From Ashinkailepas kermadecensis (taxonomy: Eukaryota > Arthropoda > Thecostraca > Neolepadidae), in contig JAOTOM010005100.1 of the NCBI GenBank assembly GCA_034440615.1, forward strand, positions 698,501 to 762,500: a stretch of 64,000 bases of DNA, read 5' to 3'. The notes under the pieces were generated by a model that was given only the letters and a program-made list of their open reading frames with translations, did no database searches and was not told the origin of the DNA. The translations under genes were made by a program, and so were the position numbers. Shown here in pieces: positions 1 through 12,700 of the stretch (positions are counted from its first letter, which is position 1; each line of letters opens with the position of its first letter).

Positions 1-530
1 CGGAGTTCGTAGATCCGCCTCCGTACGGATGTCAGAGCCGGCTGAAGGTCAGTCGCCCACACCGACTGTTACGGGACAACCGACGCCTACCTGATCACGT
101 CTCCGGTTCAACTGCGGTCCGACCTGTCGCACTATAATCTGACCACAATCAAACTCCGGTTCGATCCCAGATCGAATGCTGTCCAACTCTAATCTGACTC
201 CAGTGTGATACCGGCCCGATTCCAGTCTAACTCAGACATTGATTGGCGAGTCGAGCCGGCCGTCCAGTGGACCAGCGCGAGCCGGCCGTCCAGTGGATCA
301 GCGCGAGCAGACCGCCGACTGTCACCACACGGCACGGCAGCCAGGGCGGCGTGCCGCCCCCTGTCTCTGGCACTGGCACTGCCGGCCGTCCCAGACATTT
401 TACAAAAATAAATATATCTGACCTGCACGAGCCAACAGCCAACACGTATGCGACTACGGCGAGGTGCGACTACGCTACACCGCGGAGGTGGGCGTATGTA
501 GAGTGCACGGCTGCGCGGTGGTGCAGCCAC
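1..530. other. Sequence downstream of the MTMR3/4 stop
   Basis: GC-rich, presumably 3' UTR of the minus-strand gene. A short direct repeat of about 26 bp (CCGGCCGTCCAGTGGA core) occurs twice at about 255-304. No other gene seen. Confidence 0.5.
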
Positions 531-792
531 TCAGGCCGACCAACCGTTGGGCGTGGCCGGCGGCTGGCCGGGCTGGCCAGGCGGCTGGCCGGGCTGAGTG
601 GGCTGCCGGCAGCCAGCCGCGACACTCTCAGAGCGTCGGCACGGCCCGCACACGGACAGCTCCGGCGAGATGCGCGCACAGCTCAGCTGGCCGAAACAGC
701 GCACACACACGCGCACTGGAGTGAACAGCTGCTCACGTGGGATGGCCGCCTCGTACTTGGAGCAGTCGGCGCAGTAGATGTTACCACAGTTT
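531..792 (-). CDS. MTMR3/4: MTMR3/4 exon 14: FYVE second half, C-terminus
   Basis: The acceptor CCCCCAG completes Arg, then NCGNIYCADCS and REQLFTPVRVCVRCF finish the FYVE domain with its remaining zinc Cys pairs. About 60 further residues, Gln/Pro-rich, run to a stop at 531. The FYVE part is secure. The tail after it lacks family similarity and could be shortened by another splice. The first 11 bases belong to a 47-bp tandem array. Confidence 0.88.
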
Positions 793-3700
793 CTGGGGGT
801 CAGCCGCGGTGTGATGGTCACCATACGTTATCACAGCTCTGAGTCAGCCTGGATGTGGTGGTCACTATACGTTATTACAGTTCGTGGGGGTTAACCGCTC
901 TATCGTAGTCACCATACGTTATCACAGCCCCTGGGAGTCAGCCGTTGCATCGCGGTCACTATACGTTACCACAGCTACTGGGGGCACCCGCGGTATCGTG
1001 GTCACAATTACATTACCACAATTCCAGGGGGTCAGCTGTGGCACCATGGTGACTATACCTTACCACAGCCCCTGGGGCCACATGCAGCTTCGAGGTCGCA
1101 TTACTCCCAACCAGACAGAAAATAGACTCGGGTGCAAGATCCACGGCAACAGTAGATAACTGAATTTGACATGTGACCCTGCTGGATCTGGAACACCTGT
1201 TGTCGCCTTTCGTCAGTCTTAAAATAACCAGCTGATGTTTACGTCAGGTCTACGTGAACGCCATCACGTTAAGCTGGACGGGTTGAAATACGTGATGAAT
1301 TATCATGGCCAGAGGTATCATAGCTCACGTGACAGATGTGAACATCCGGCAAGCGTGTCATGCACGTGTCGTACGCGGAGTAACAGGGAGATTCACATCC
1401 GTACGTACTTTGTCTGTCCGTCTGTCTGTGATACTCCAATTTTTAGGTGAGGTAAGGGTAACATGATTCTCCAAAGAAGCGGCGATATGCCCGTCTCTGT
1501 CGGATGTAAGGTTGCTAAGTAGTTGAAGCCAAGAGTCAGACATCTGAGAACATGCCACATACTACCACGCGCAATCACAAAAAGCGGCATGTGGAGACAG
1601 GGGACACGACATGCATGGTCGCCATCGGCTGTGTGGTCCGTCGAGTGTTGTATGACCAGTGCAGTCGGCGCGCCCCAACGCCCAAATAACCGAGTAGTCC
1701 GTGAGCAGTGCTATACGGCGGCCACCGCAGCCAGCCATCGACGGCCGGCCGCCTACCTGCAATGGTGGCGGCGCCGACCGATCCAGAACTCTGTGTCGCA
1801 GCCGGCGCAGCGGCTCACCGCGTAGTCGGGCACCCACATCTGCGGCCGCACGTCCGCCTCGTCCACCGCCTCCCAGCTGACGTCAGACGCGCTCGACTGC
1901 TGGCCCACAGACAGCTGCTCCTCCGGCGCAGCTGTCAGCTCCTGCACGTCGTAACGTAATAACGTTGTACAAGGCTGTAAGGTGAAATAAAGTAACAATA
2001 TAGTTACTGAAAGTAACAATATAATTACCGAAATGGAACAAAGCGTAAATGCTTGCACTACGCGATACGCATCGCATAGTTTGATGATAGCGTCCAAATA
2101 GTGCCAATTTTGAGGCTTGGGGCTTGCTAGCCTTTCCACGAGACAGGCGTGAAAAAGACGAACACAATATAGTTGGGAACTAATCAGTATTTTAATTCAA
2201 CGTGCCTTATGCCACCAAAATATACAATAAGTCTTGCATATTATCGAATTAATTTTCAATGTTTTGGCAGTCATGGCGCAAAAAGTATTTAAAAAAGTTA
2301 GCGCGAGGCTTGTATATATTCTACGAAACGTTGCCCGTGCCAAAAACATGGTACAAAAAAACAAACTGGCAGCAAAGATAAGCTTTTATTGAATAGGTCT
2401 TGTGAAAACGTACTAGCTGTATTCTAACCGCTTGCAAAGAGGGCAATAGTTAGAGCGAGTTGTTAATCTACATCAATTCATGCCTATTTGAGTAAAATGC
2501 TGCTGACATTGCACGTCACTAATTCCATCAAAATATTACTGACAACATTAAATTGGCTATGTACGTATATTTTAACCTGACATACATCAATCGCAGCTGG
2601 AAAAGGCATCGGGCGATTACCACAACATAGATGTCACACTATATGTTGCCTTGGCACGGAGCCAGAAGTGGGGCGTGTGCTGTGTGCTGATGGGTAGAGG
2701 GTACGAGGGGAACAGCGTGTGCGCCGCCGTCGCTGTCGGGTGCGTACCGGATCGTCCGAGAGCTGGCCGTGACGGCGGCCCGAGCACTGATAGGACACCT
2801 GGCTACACAGCGCCAGCCGCGTCATGTGCAGGTCACGCCGCAGGGCGTCCACCTCGCTCTGCGGCACAACACCGGCACCGGCGTTACACAGCCACAGCGT
2901 CACATCAGTAACAACGTGTCCGAAAACTATGGTTGGTTGGCTATTGGTTTTACGACACGTCGATCGCAGTCGTATAGCGTCGCCAATCTCTCACGCCGAT
3001 TGGTCGCGGGCGAAGAGTAGCGACAGGTGAAACTCGAACCCACAATCTTTAGATTCTGAGACGAGCATCTAACCCCTAGACCACTCGTCCCCCCGAAAAC
3101 TATGGGGTGGAGGCTCGAGTGCATGAGTTATTTCTAGCATTACTCCACGGCAGACGAGGAAATCACTTGTCCTGATAGCAGGACATACATTTGCGGGCCT
3201 CCATATAACTTGCGGTTAGTTTTGCGCTTCCTTCACCCGGAAAATAGAGCGAAACTTGGCCACACACCACCACGCGCACCGCCAGTGGCACGTCCAGGGC
3301 GCGCGCCACTCACCCTGTGCATCATGTGCATGTGGTAGAGCCGCTGCTGCAAGTCATCCTTCACCCGCGGCAGTCCGTCCAGCTCGAGGCGGCGGCAGGA
3401 GGGCGAGTCGGCCGTCCGCTCAGACAGTCTGTCGCATCCGAAACAGCCGCTCGTCACCACCGGCCGAGCAGCACGGTGTCAACAGATATAGGCAGAATAC
3501 GACAGCCAACAGATATAGACATGACTGACTGCATAGTGGCAACGTACAGACAATACGACAGTCAACCGATATAGAAAGCGCGGGACAGAACAACACAGAT
3601 GATGCGGCAGCGAGGAGATAGACATTTGCGTGAGATATACATATACAGATATACATTTATGTTCCAAAATTGCAATTATATATAGTAATACTAAGCAACA

Positions 3701-6700
3701 TATTTCAGCGAAGAGCTAGCCTATTGATTGATTATTTGGGCTTAAGGATGCGCCGACTACGAGGTCATTTGGCGCCCATGAAGAGCTAGTCTACACCCTG
3801 TACTAAACTGGTATAAATAGGTAGCATGGAATTGTCCTTCATCAATACTTCGCATATGATTCAGGCATGGAGATCTGGGTATGCCCCATAAACAACTCCT
3901 GGAGGGGCCGTGCTGTGAGAGCACATACTAGTGTGCTCCCTATTACCTACCTGTTGTGGTCTCCATTGATTTTTGATTTATGTAATGTTTTGCTATGCCT
4001 GAACTAATAACAGGATAATCTAGTTTGGACACAAAGCTTTTGGGTAGATTATCATACGTACATGCCTACATAGAAAAGTCGCTGTAGTCTCGACATAAAA
4101 ATGTGATTGATGCATCAAGTAGTCGCTAGACACCTATTTGCAAGTACCTACCTACCAATATAACTAGGTAGGTGGGTAGGTAGGCATATCCATACCTACC
4201 TACCTATATTGGTGTTCGCTTCCATGTTTTTGGAGGATGGTACTATGCCCAACATTTCTGAACTACCTGTAGCAGAGCCTACGAGTGGATGTGTAATGAA
4301 TAGCATGAAAACGGTTTGGACGTCGCAACAATTGGTACCTTCATAACAAATTACATTATATATATATATATATGTAAATTCAGCTTCACCTATTACTCAG
4401 TCATCCAGAACATTGGGAGCGGCGACCGGCTGACGGACACTCGCCTATCGTCATTGGGCGTGGCCGGGTAGCCTGAGCTGGGTGTGCGGCTGTGGCCGGG
4501 ACTGGCGGCCGCGTGACGAGTCGGCGCCCCGCCGGTCATCAGCCGGCGCAGCTGGTGACACAGACAGCGCTGTCGCACGCCCGAGTGGCTGATGTCGGTG
4601 GTGCTGGTGCTGCGCTCTCGCAGCTCGTCGCAGCTGTGCAGCGTGTCGGTGGAGCTCGTGCCGCAGCACACGTCGTCGTCCCCGTCCGTGGCGGATATCA
4701 CAGCCGGGTCAGCGTACTCGGCGGCCGGCGGCGGCGACGGTGCGGCGGGCGCGCCGCTGCACCCGGCCGCCTCCGCCTCCTTGCCGCCGCTGTGAGCCCT
4801 GCGGCAGACCAAGACAGCTGATGCTTGATAGACCGGCACGGATGGTTCATCGAGACAGCTGGCCGCTGATGCCGACGCAGTGATAGCGGGGTGGCTGTAA
4901 ACAGACGGCAGCACTATACCGCCAGCATACTGGTACCAATATAGCCAACTAGTGGGGCCACACTATTGGAAACTAGCGACATCACACGGCGGGAAAAACT
5001 AGCAGAGAAATCTCAGCGTTCATGTTTTCTTACGACACGTTCACCCAAAAGTGGAAGCGCACTATAAAAGTTGTTCCTGAGCAAGGTTGGCGCTGCCAAA
5101 AGAAAAGTTGGCGTTTCATGAGCCAAAGCTGGTGCTACAGCTGCAATATTTGAAATACTGCATTTTGTACGCACGCATTCACATACCGCACAACTGGTCA
5201 TGTCGTGCCACGAAGACGTGACTTGTCTGGTCTCGTACCTTAATCCAGTGTAAACACTGAACCTGATCTCGAATAATACATGTCGCTGGTCATTGTCCAG
5301 TTCATGGAGTGTACGCCATGTATAAAGAAGACTGTTGTATTGCATATACGTCACATATAATTGATTTAGCTCAGGAGACCATCAACTGCTACTGGTTATG
5401 TAGCGCCTATAAGTCATATATAAGATTATATGTACAGATATACATATTTCATGTGTGTTTTAGTTCGTCAAGCAAAACAGCTTCAATGAAAACAAGCCAT
5501 GTATTACGCACGCATATGTGCGTGCGTGCGCATATGTGTATGCATATGTGCATATGTACACTTGCTTCATCGGCGACTTGAAAATCGAAGTCCGAATACG
5601 CGCGGCTACAGAAACAATAAAATCGTCTGGCCACCGACACGCAGCCATATTCCGCTATACCGTGTCTTTCAATTAATACCCTAGTGGACCCAGCATCTCT
5701 AAAGTCCTACACTTATCAGCTTTGATAGAACGTTTACATCATGTAAATGCTTACGGGTGTTGTATAAAAATAATATCCAGTGCTATTCTTACAAGACAAC
5801 AGCTTTCCAGAATGTACGCAAATTTTGTTCCGCAAAAGCATAGACGGCTGGGTTCCGCACTTCATTTCTATAAAAGGCTAACATTTTCTATTTTCCCATA
5901 GAAAGACTCACATCATTAAACATTACCCACCTTTTTTTCACACTTTCGTTTCGGTTCCAAAATTTCGGTTATGTGCCCAAAGGAGTAGCACAATACGCAG
6001 AGCCGACATGCGCTGGTTACGCTCTTTCTTAGTCTTTGATCATGGATAAACCAACAGAAAAGCAAACAAGAACCTCTAATAAACACAATTGCTGCATATT
6101 ACGCGATGCTTTGTATCCCCAAAATCACTGATTATTCTTCCTCGAAGTCGATAAAAACTATTATACAAATATTTAGGCGTCTGTCAGCAGATAGTCATAC
6201 AAATTTGTATGAATGGCACATCATAACAGTGCATTCATGGAGTGTTATGGTAGCTTAATGGGTCTATGGTTGAGTTTGTCAGGTATAGACGGCGGCAGCG
6301 GGGATGGTCGGTCTTTTAGTGCTCAAAAAGCTCGACTCCACTCCAGATCAGTCCGAGTGTACTTTCCATAAGCTTCAGTATATCGATAAGAAAAGCACAA
6401 CGGTTAACATAGTGCTTCCTCGCTACTGAGTAGTAAAAATAATGGAAAAGAGATTAAAGGAAGACAAGCATGCACCAGGAGCCACACTAAAGCAACATTT
6501 AGTATACTACAAAACAGAATCAGCTTGTTATTGAAACATTTTTCACCCTATTCCACCACAAAATGAGATATAATCCTCGTATCGTTTGTTTTTGTTTTTC
6601 GTTCGTTACAGTCATTTTTTTCTCACCCCTCCGGTTTTCCTCAGACCTCATCCATCCTCATCTTCAGGGTGCGTAGAGGCTAAGCTAATATCACCTCATA

Positions 6701-9700
6701 TGTACATTACCCTTTCATTCGGTTGTTATCGCCAACATGTTTTACCTTGCACCTCATCCGGTCGAAAGCTTAGGATCCTTCGAAATATTGCCACCAAAAC
6801 CGTGCTTGTGAGTTTTCACGACGTGTGCTTACCGACAAGTCTCAGAGAAGCACGGATTCGACCTAGTCACTCCAACATCGCTCCCGCCGAATGGCGTGTT
6901 ACGTTATTTCACCACTCGGCCACATACACCACGACCCACACAAATTAAGATGACCTCAGGTGGACTTCATCGTGCTTAGAACAGCTTCAGGACAATCCTT
7001 GGCCCAGAGTTCGAAATCAGCGTCCATTCTTACCCCAGGTAGTTTAGCGCAAACGTCTGCGAAGCCCGAGCGAGATTACTTCCGTTGAAGGACATGTTTT
7101 CATATTTGGGGCTTTAGGGCGCATCGACTACATAGGTCATATACACGTTTTCATATTCTTATTCTTTAGATATTCTTCAGTTATCACGAGTGTCACCCAT
7201 GGTCAGAGGCCATAACCCTTGCCTTCTTGCATATAAAATAAAGGTATAAGAATGGTCCGCAAGATGTGCTTTGTTTCTTCACAAGGCGAACAATACTTCC
7301 GGAGGTATAAGTTCCAAAGTGTGGTGGGATATTGTCAGGTTAGATTCAATGGCCGGGTCAGTGACTCGAGGTCAAATATTCGAAATATACGTTCGTTGCT
7401 TTGCCAATAGACCAACACAGAAAGTTTTATCAAAATCGAAGGGACGAGGTATTTTGCCATTTAATTGATATGGCATTTGCCCCACTGCATTCCCGCAGAT
7501 TATACCAATTCTCACAAATAGAGCACAACAATTTGTCCAGCCTTGTGCCGTTACGCACAATGCTCGGTCGCTCAGCCGCAGTTCCCCAGATATGAAATGA
7601 TAACGTGCCAGAGCAGATGAGTGCACAATTCCAGAATGCCTGCGTCCAGGCAGATGCGACATGTTCTGTGGTGGGCGCCATCATCGTGGTTGGTGCACCC
7701 TAGGGCCCAAAGAACCAGCCAAGCAAACGCCATGTTCTGCACAGCCGGTGGTGACCCACTTGTCCAGTAGGCTGGGGTCGCTGGCGGTCCGCGTCAACTC
7801 CTTCCTGTCCATCAGGTCCTCGCAGCTGCGCGTGCGCGCCAGCTGCTTGGCCTGACCGTTGGCGGCCTCCTCGGGCGGAGTTGATCTGCACATCACGTCA
7901 TCCGAACAGGACGGCAGCGAGCTCAGGTACACGGCCGACCAGAGGCACAGGTCCCGCGGGTGCACCGATGGCGTCAGAACCTGACGCCAAGCGAGCCAGT
8001 CGGTCAGTACACCATCAGGACACAGTCGGTCTGTGGCAGTCAGTCAGTCGGTCATCGGTCAGTACACAGTCAGCCAGGTCACCTGGGCCTGCCAGAGGCG
8101 TCAGGGTCTTAGTTCGGTTACTCAGAGTAGTCAGGTGGGTTAGTATGAGACCCAGGTAGGATAGAGTCAGTGTGAGAAGCGTTCGGCGGATCAGTATGGG
8201 AGATAGCAGGGTGGTCGGTGTGAGAGATAACAGGGTAGTCGGTGTGTCGGTATGAAGATGACAGGGTGGTCAGTGTAGGGGATTTCAGGCGGGTCAGTAT
8301 GAGAGATGACAGGGTGGTCAGTACGAGATATGGCAGGGTGGTTAATGTGGGAGACTTCAGGTGGGTCAGTATGAGAGATGGCAGGTAGGTCAATATGGGA
8401 TAAAGCAGGATGGCGAGTGTGGGATATTTCTGGTGGATCGATATGAAGGACATATGGCTTGTCAACATAGGAGACGTCTGCGGTCAGTGTGGGACACATT
8501 AGGCGAGTCAGTATATGAAACGCCAGGCGGGTCAGCATGGGAGACATCAGGTGGGTCAGTATCGAAGATGTCAGGCGGTTCAGTATGGGAGGCGTCAGTC
8601 GGGTTAGTGTGAGACATGGTAGGTGGGTTAATGTAGGAGACATCACATAAGCCAGCATGAGAGATACTAAATGTGCCAGTATGAGAGACGTCAGGTAGGT
8701 CAGTGTGGGGACAGCAGGTGGGTCAGATGGATTAGCATGAGAGTTGTTAGGTGGATCAATGTAGAGGACAGGTAGGTCAGTGTGAGAGGCATCAGGTTGG
8801 TCAGTATGGAAGGCGTTACGTGGATCAGTATGGGAGGCGCCAGGATGGTGAATGCGGGAGGCGTCAGGTCGGTCAGTGTGGGCTACGTTAGGTGAGTCAG
8901 TATGAGCGACGCCAGAAGGGCCAGTGTGGTACGCATCCGTTGGTCAGCAGACGGGCTGCTGAACACCTACCTTGCCGCGATTCACGTATGCGTAGTTGGT
9001 GAAGCGGTGTCTGTTGAAGCGCAAGTAGCCAAACACAGAGTAGGAATTGCTGGCCAGAGCTGCAGCCTCACGGTCGCGTGCCGAGTTGCACAAAAACGTG
9101 CCGAACAGGTTGGAGTACGTGTGGTGTGCAAGTTTCACCTGTAACATCCAGCAGTCACCTGGCCATTCACAATCGGACGAGTTTCCAACAGCGCTCACCT
9201 AGTTGGGTCGCTTGCATTTAGTTCAGTATGGGCGAGACCAACACCGCCGCTGATCCTTTAACGGCTCATCCCACTAACCGTTCGCAGAGCCACGGGATCC
9301 TCCATATATATATTTGCGAAAAGTCGGTGCTGAATGCAAAGTAATATAGGTTACAGCAGCATCAGCAACCCCCAAATATAGTGAAAACACAGGCTTGCTT
9401 TACTTCATTATTTACTACGCTTTTAGGTGTTGAAGCAGCATGTCATTCAGCTCAAGTATTGCTTCCCTTCGGCTGTCATTCTCACTGGAAGTTGCATGCA
9501 ACATGTATAACACCAGGCTATGCCATACAACAGTGGGGACTAGAGGTTATCAATTCGGGGTTGGTGAAGAAGAACCTTGGGTTTTTCTACGACGAATTCA
9601 ACCGCTAGGTCATATAGCCAACCTCTCACGCCGATTGGTAGAGGGTGGACTCGGTAATGCTGTCGGTTGAGAGATTCGAACCCACAATCTTGCGATCAAG

Positions 9701-12700
9701 AGTCCGACGCTCTACCAACTGAGCTACCGCGGCCATCTTGGGGTTGGTGGCGTTTTGAACCGAATATATCGGATTTTACATGGGCGACAGCTGTCTAAGC
9801 GATTTTTTTTTTAATCAATGGTGCATGGCGTCAAACAAAGAAGACCACCGCACTCAAGACCACTTCAGGTGGTCCTCAATGCATCTATGTATTCATTTTA
9901 CCCTTGATTGCATACACAAGCAAATATTTCCCGACTTATCATACTTGCAATGCCACGAGTAAACTTGGTTGCAACGAGGAGAAAAAGGTCATTCCCTTCA
10001 CATTCCTTCCCCAACCACCAAACTTTCGCGACGCACAAAACCTACCTCCTATGTCCCGAAAGACGCATCTCTGCATTGCTTCTCGGCACAGAAATAAACA
10101 ACTTCTTTCCATCCTAACACAAACCTAACCTCATCCATACTTTCGCAACACGACAGCCTGCCCTCTCCTTTCTCGACACAGTATCTCGCACTTCCTTTCC
10201 ACGCTACACGTAAGTTCGTTTTTATTCGATACACGCAACCCAGCCATTCCACAGGCATGCGTAACACCGCCCCTTCTTCCAGCACACAGAACATCACCTC
10301 TTCTCCCCAGCAGACAACCTAGCCTGTTCTCCCCAACAGACATAACCCAGCCTCTTTTCAGCAGACATAACACCGCCTCTTTCTCCTCCACCAAGCATAA
10401 CCACGCCCACCCCCTCACAACTCTGCTCCCCGACAGACAGAACCCGGCCCCTCCTTCCCCCGACAGACGACAGTCCCATTCCTCTCGCATGTGAGCCGGA
10501 CAGGCGCCACCCCAGATCTCACCAGGTAAGCCATGTTGAACTGGAAGTCGCAGGGGAACTGCTGGGTGAGCTGATACACGCAGTCTAGCCACTGCAGGAA
10601 CACGGGACACCGTTCGTTCAGGTCGTCGGTAGCGGCCGCGTTGCCGCACCGGTCAGAGAACTTGTGGCCGAAGTCCAGCCACTCGCGCTCCAGCAGCGCC
10701 TGGAAGCCCTGCGGGTGGCACGGTCGGCGTCAGTGCCGGTCGACTATTGCCGACATGGCCGACCGTTGTCACACCCTGTGGCGGGCCTCCGGGACAGGAT
10801 GATGGCAGGAAATATCTGGGTAGGCGGCGTACATGCGGCGGGGAATAAGGACACGAAGAGGGATGTAGAGGATGCCGAGAGATGATAATCGACACCACGC
10901 ATAGTGGGAGGCAACTATGGTGGTGAAGCACTAGCACCGTATAGCCGTCTAGGGTGAAAAAGGCATTATCTACAGCGCTATCGTGCATCATGTTCCTACA
11001 ATGTTACATCTTCCCCATGGATAACGCAGTCCTTAAGAAAGCTGTACTCAGCTGAAGAGAAAAAACTTTTGAATGCATCGGTTTTGAGTTTTGTAGAATA
11101 CATCTAATTGCAAGTAGACGAGATAATTTCAGCCTCGACGTGTGTGCGTGTGCGTACGCGTACATGTTCGTGTGCTTGCACAAACTCACCATGTGCAATG
11201 TACATATATTTGCATCTGTGCGTGCGTGCATGTGCATATGTGCGCGTGTGCAGTTGGGCTCGCACGTGTATGTGTGTGTGTCGGCAGCATTGTTAGTGTC
11301 CGTGTCAGCGCCGACAGGCGAGTCAGTGCAGACAGGTGTGTCAGTGCCGACAGGTGCACCACAGTCAGCATGTGCGTCAGCGTGTCACCAGGTGCGGTTC
11401 GGTACGTACGTCCAGCGTGCGGCAGTGCGGGTCCAGCATGAGCTGTGCCAGAGCGGTGATCTGCGGCGTGCGGTCCCAGCCGTCGCTGCAGTGCACCAGG
11501 ACCGGACGACCCTGCTCGTCCATGTAGCGCACCACACTGACGGCCGCCCGCAGCAGCGCCGACATGTGCGACAGCCAGCGGGTCGCCTCCAGCGCCTGTA
11601 GCCAGCTGCCGGCCGGCCACACCCGGTCACACGCAGCGGATACACGGCCGTCACTGCCCGGAACACAAGTGTCACACCCAGGACACCCAGGACACACAAC
11701 ACTCACTCCCGTGGCACAGAAGACGCCCAACGAGTGACGAAAAAAAAACATATCTGGGCATTGCAGCACCGAAAAATTATACTGTTCGAATAGTTAGCAC
11801 TGTACCGCACTTTTGTTATCACGATCGGTAATGGAAAATACATCACTCCCAGTTGTGTAATGCCAGGCAGGCATATCCACTTATGAAAATTGGTTTCGTT
11901 TTATAGTAAATATGAGATGCAAATTGTATCATTTTTTGTTGGTTATCACATTTTATACTAGAGGATCAGAAGTGAAATGTGAAAACCCAACCCTGCCCAA
12001 GAATCACATGTTTCACCTGGGACACAAGTGTTAGTAGCGCATAAGTGTTCACACCTAGCACAAATATTCACAGCCAGAGCACAGGTGAAACATCCGCGAA
12101 ATAGGAGACCGCCACATCCAGAGATCTGGGATGCCACCTCCAGGGCAGGCTAGTAGTCCGGTCAGATCAGCCATCCGATCAAACCATCTCCCATCGAGAA
12201 CAGCTCGATCGGGTCGATCCGGCAAACCAAAAAACTGCCAGGGGCGGAGGGGGGAGGGGGTGGCGGTGCTAGTCTGGGTAGTCAGCAGGTTGAACACATG
12301 ATGTTGCTTCCGACTTGCGTGCATAACGCGCATCGCATTTTATCACAAATAACCAGGTCAGACCCTGCTGTGTTAGGGATATTCTCAGAGATAGGAGACA
12401 GATCCTAAATGGGATACATGGTATTACAAAAAAAAATTCCATACAACCAAAATCACTGGACTATTATTTACCCCCACCAAACTACATGCGCTTCAGCACT
12501 GCAATTATCCAAACACATACACACAACCGCGTGGTGAACAACTCCAATAATTCCACTTATCGTGTTCTTTCTCGGCCCACCTACTTGGAATGGTCGGTAG
12601 GAGCCGAGAGGAGAGAGCGCAGCGCCTGGAACGACTTGCGCACGGCGTGTATGTTGGGCAGGTTCATGAAGACCACCTCGCTGTTGGGGTAGTACTCGCG

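Noticed and set aside
4393..4396. TAA after exon 10 as the real end of the phosphatase
   Set aside because: A donor two bases earlier joins in phase to exon 11, and four further exons supply the expected coiled coil and FYVE domain.
8110..8935. CRISPR-like array (24-bp repeats)
   Set aside because: Units are contiguous and degenerate without unique spacers, and the window is eukaryotic; it is a minisatellite.
9660..9735. A functional tRNA-Lys gene
   Set aside because: It is the head of a SINE with a 10-bp target duplication, continues into a SINE body, and its acceptor-stem ends do not pair as in a tRNA.
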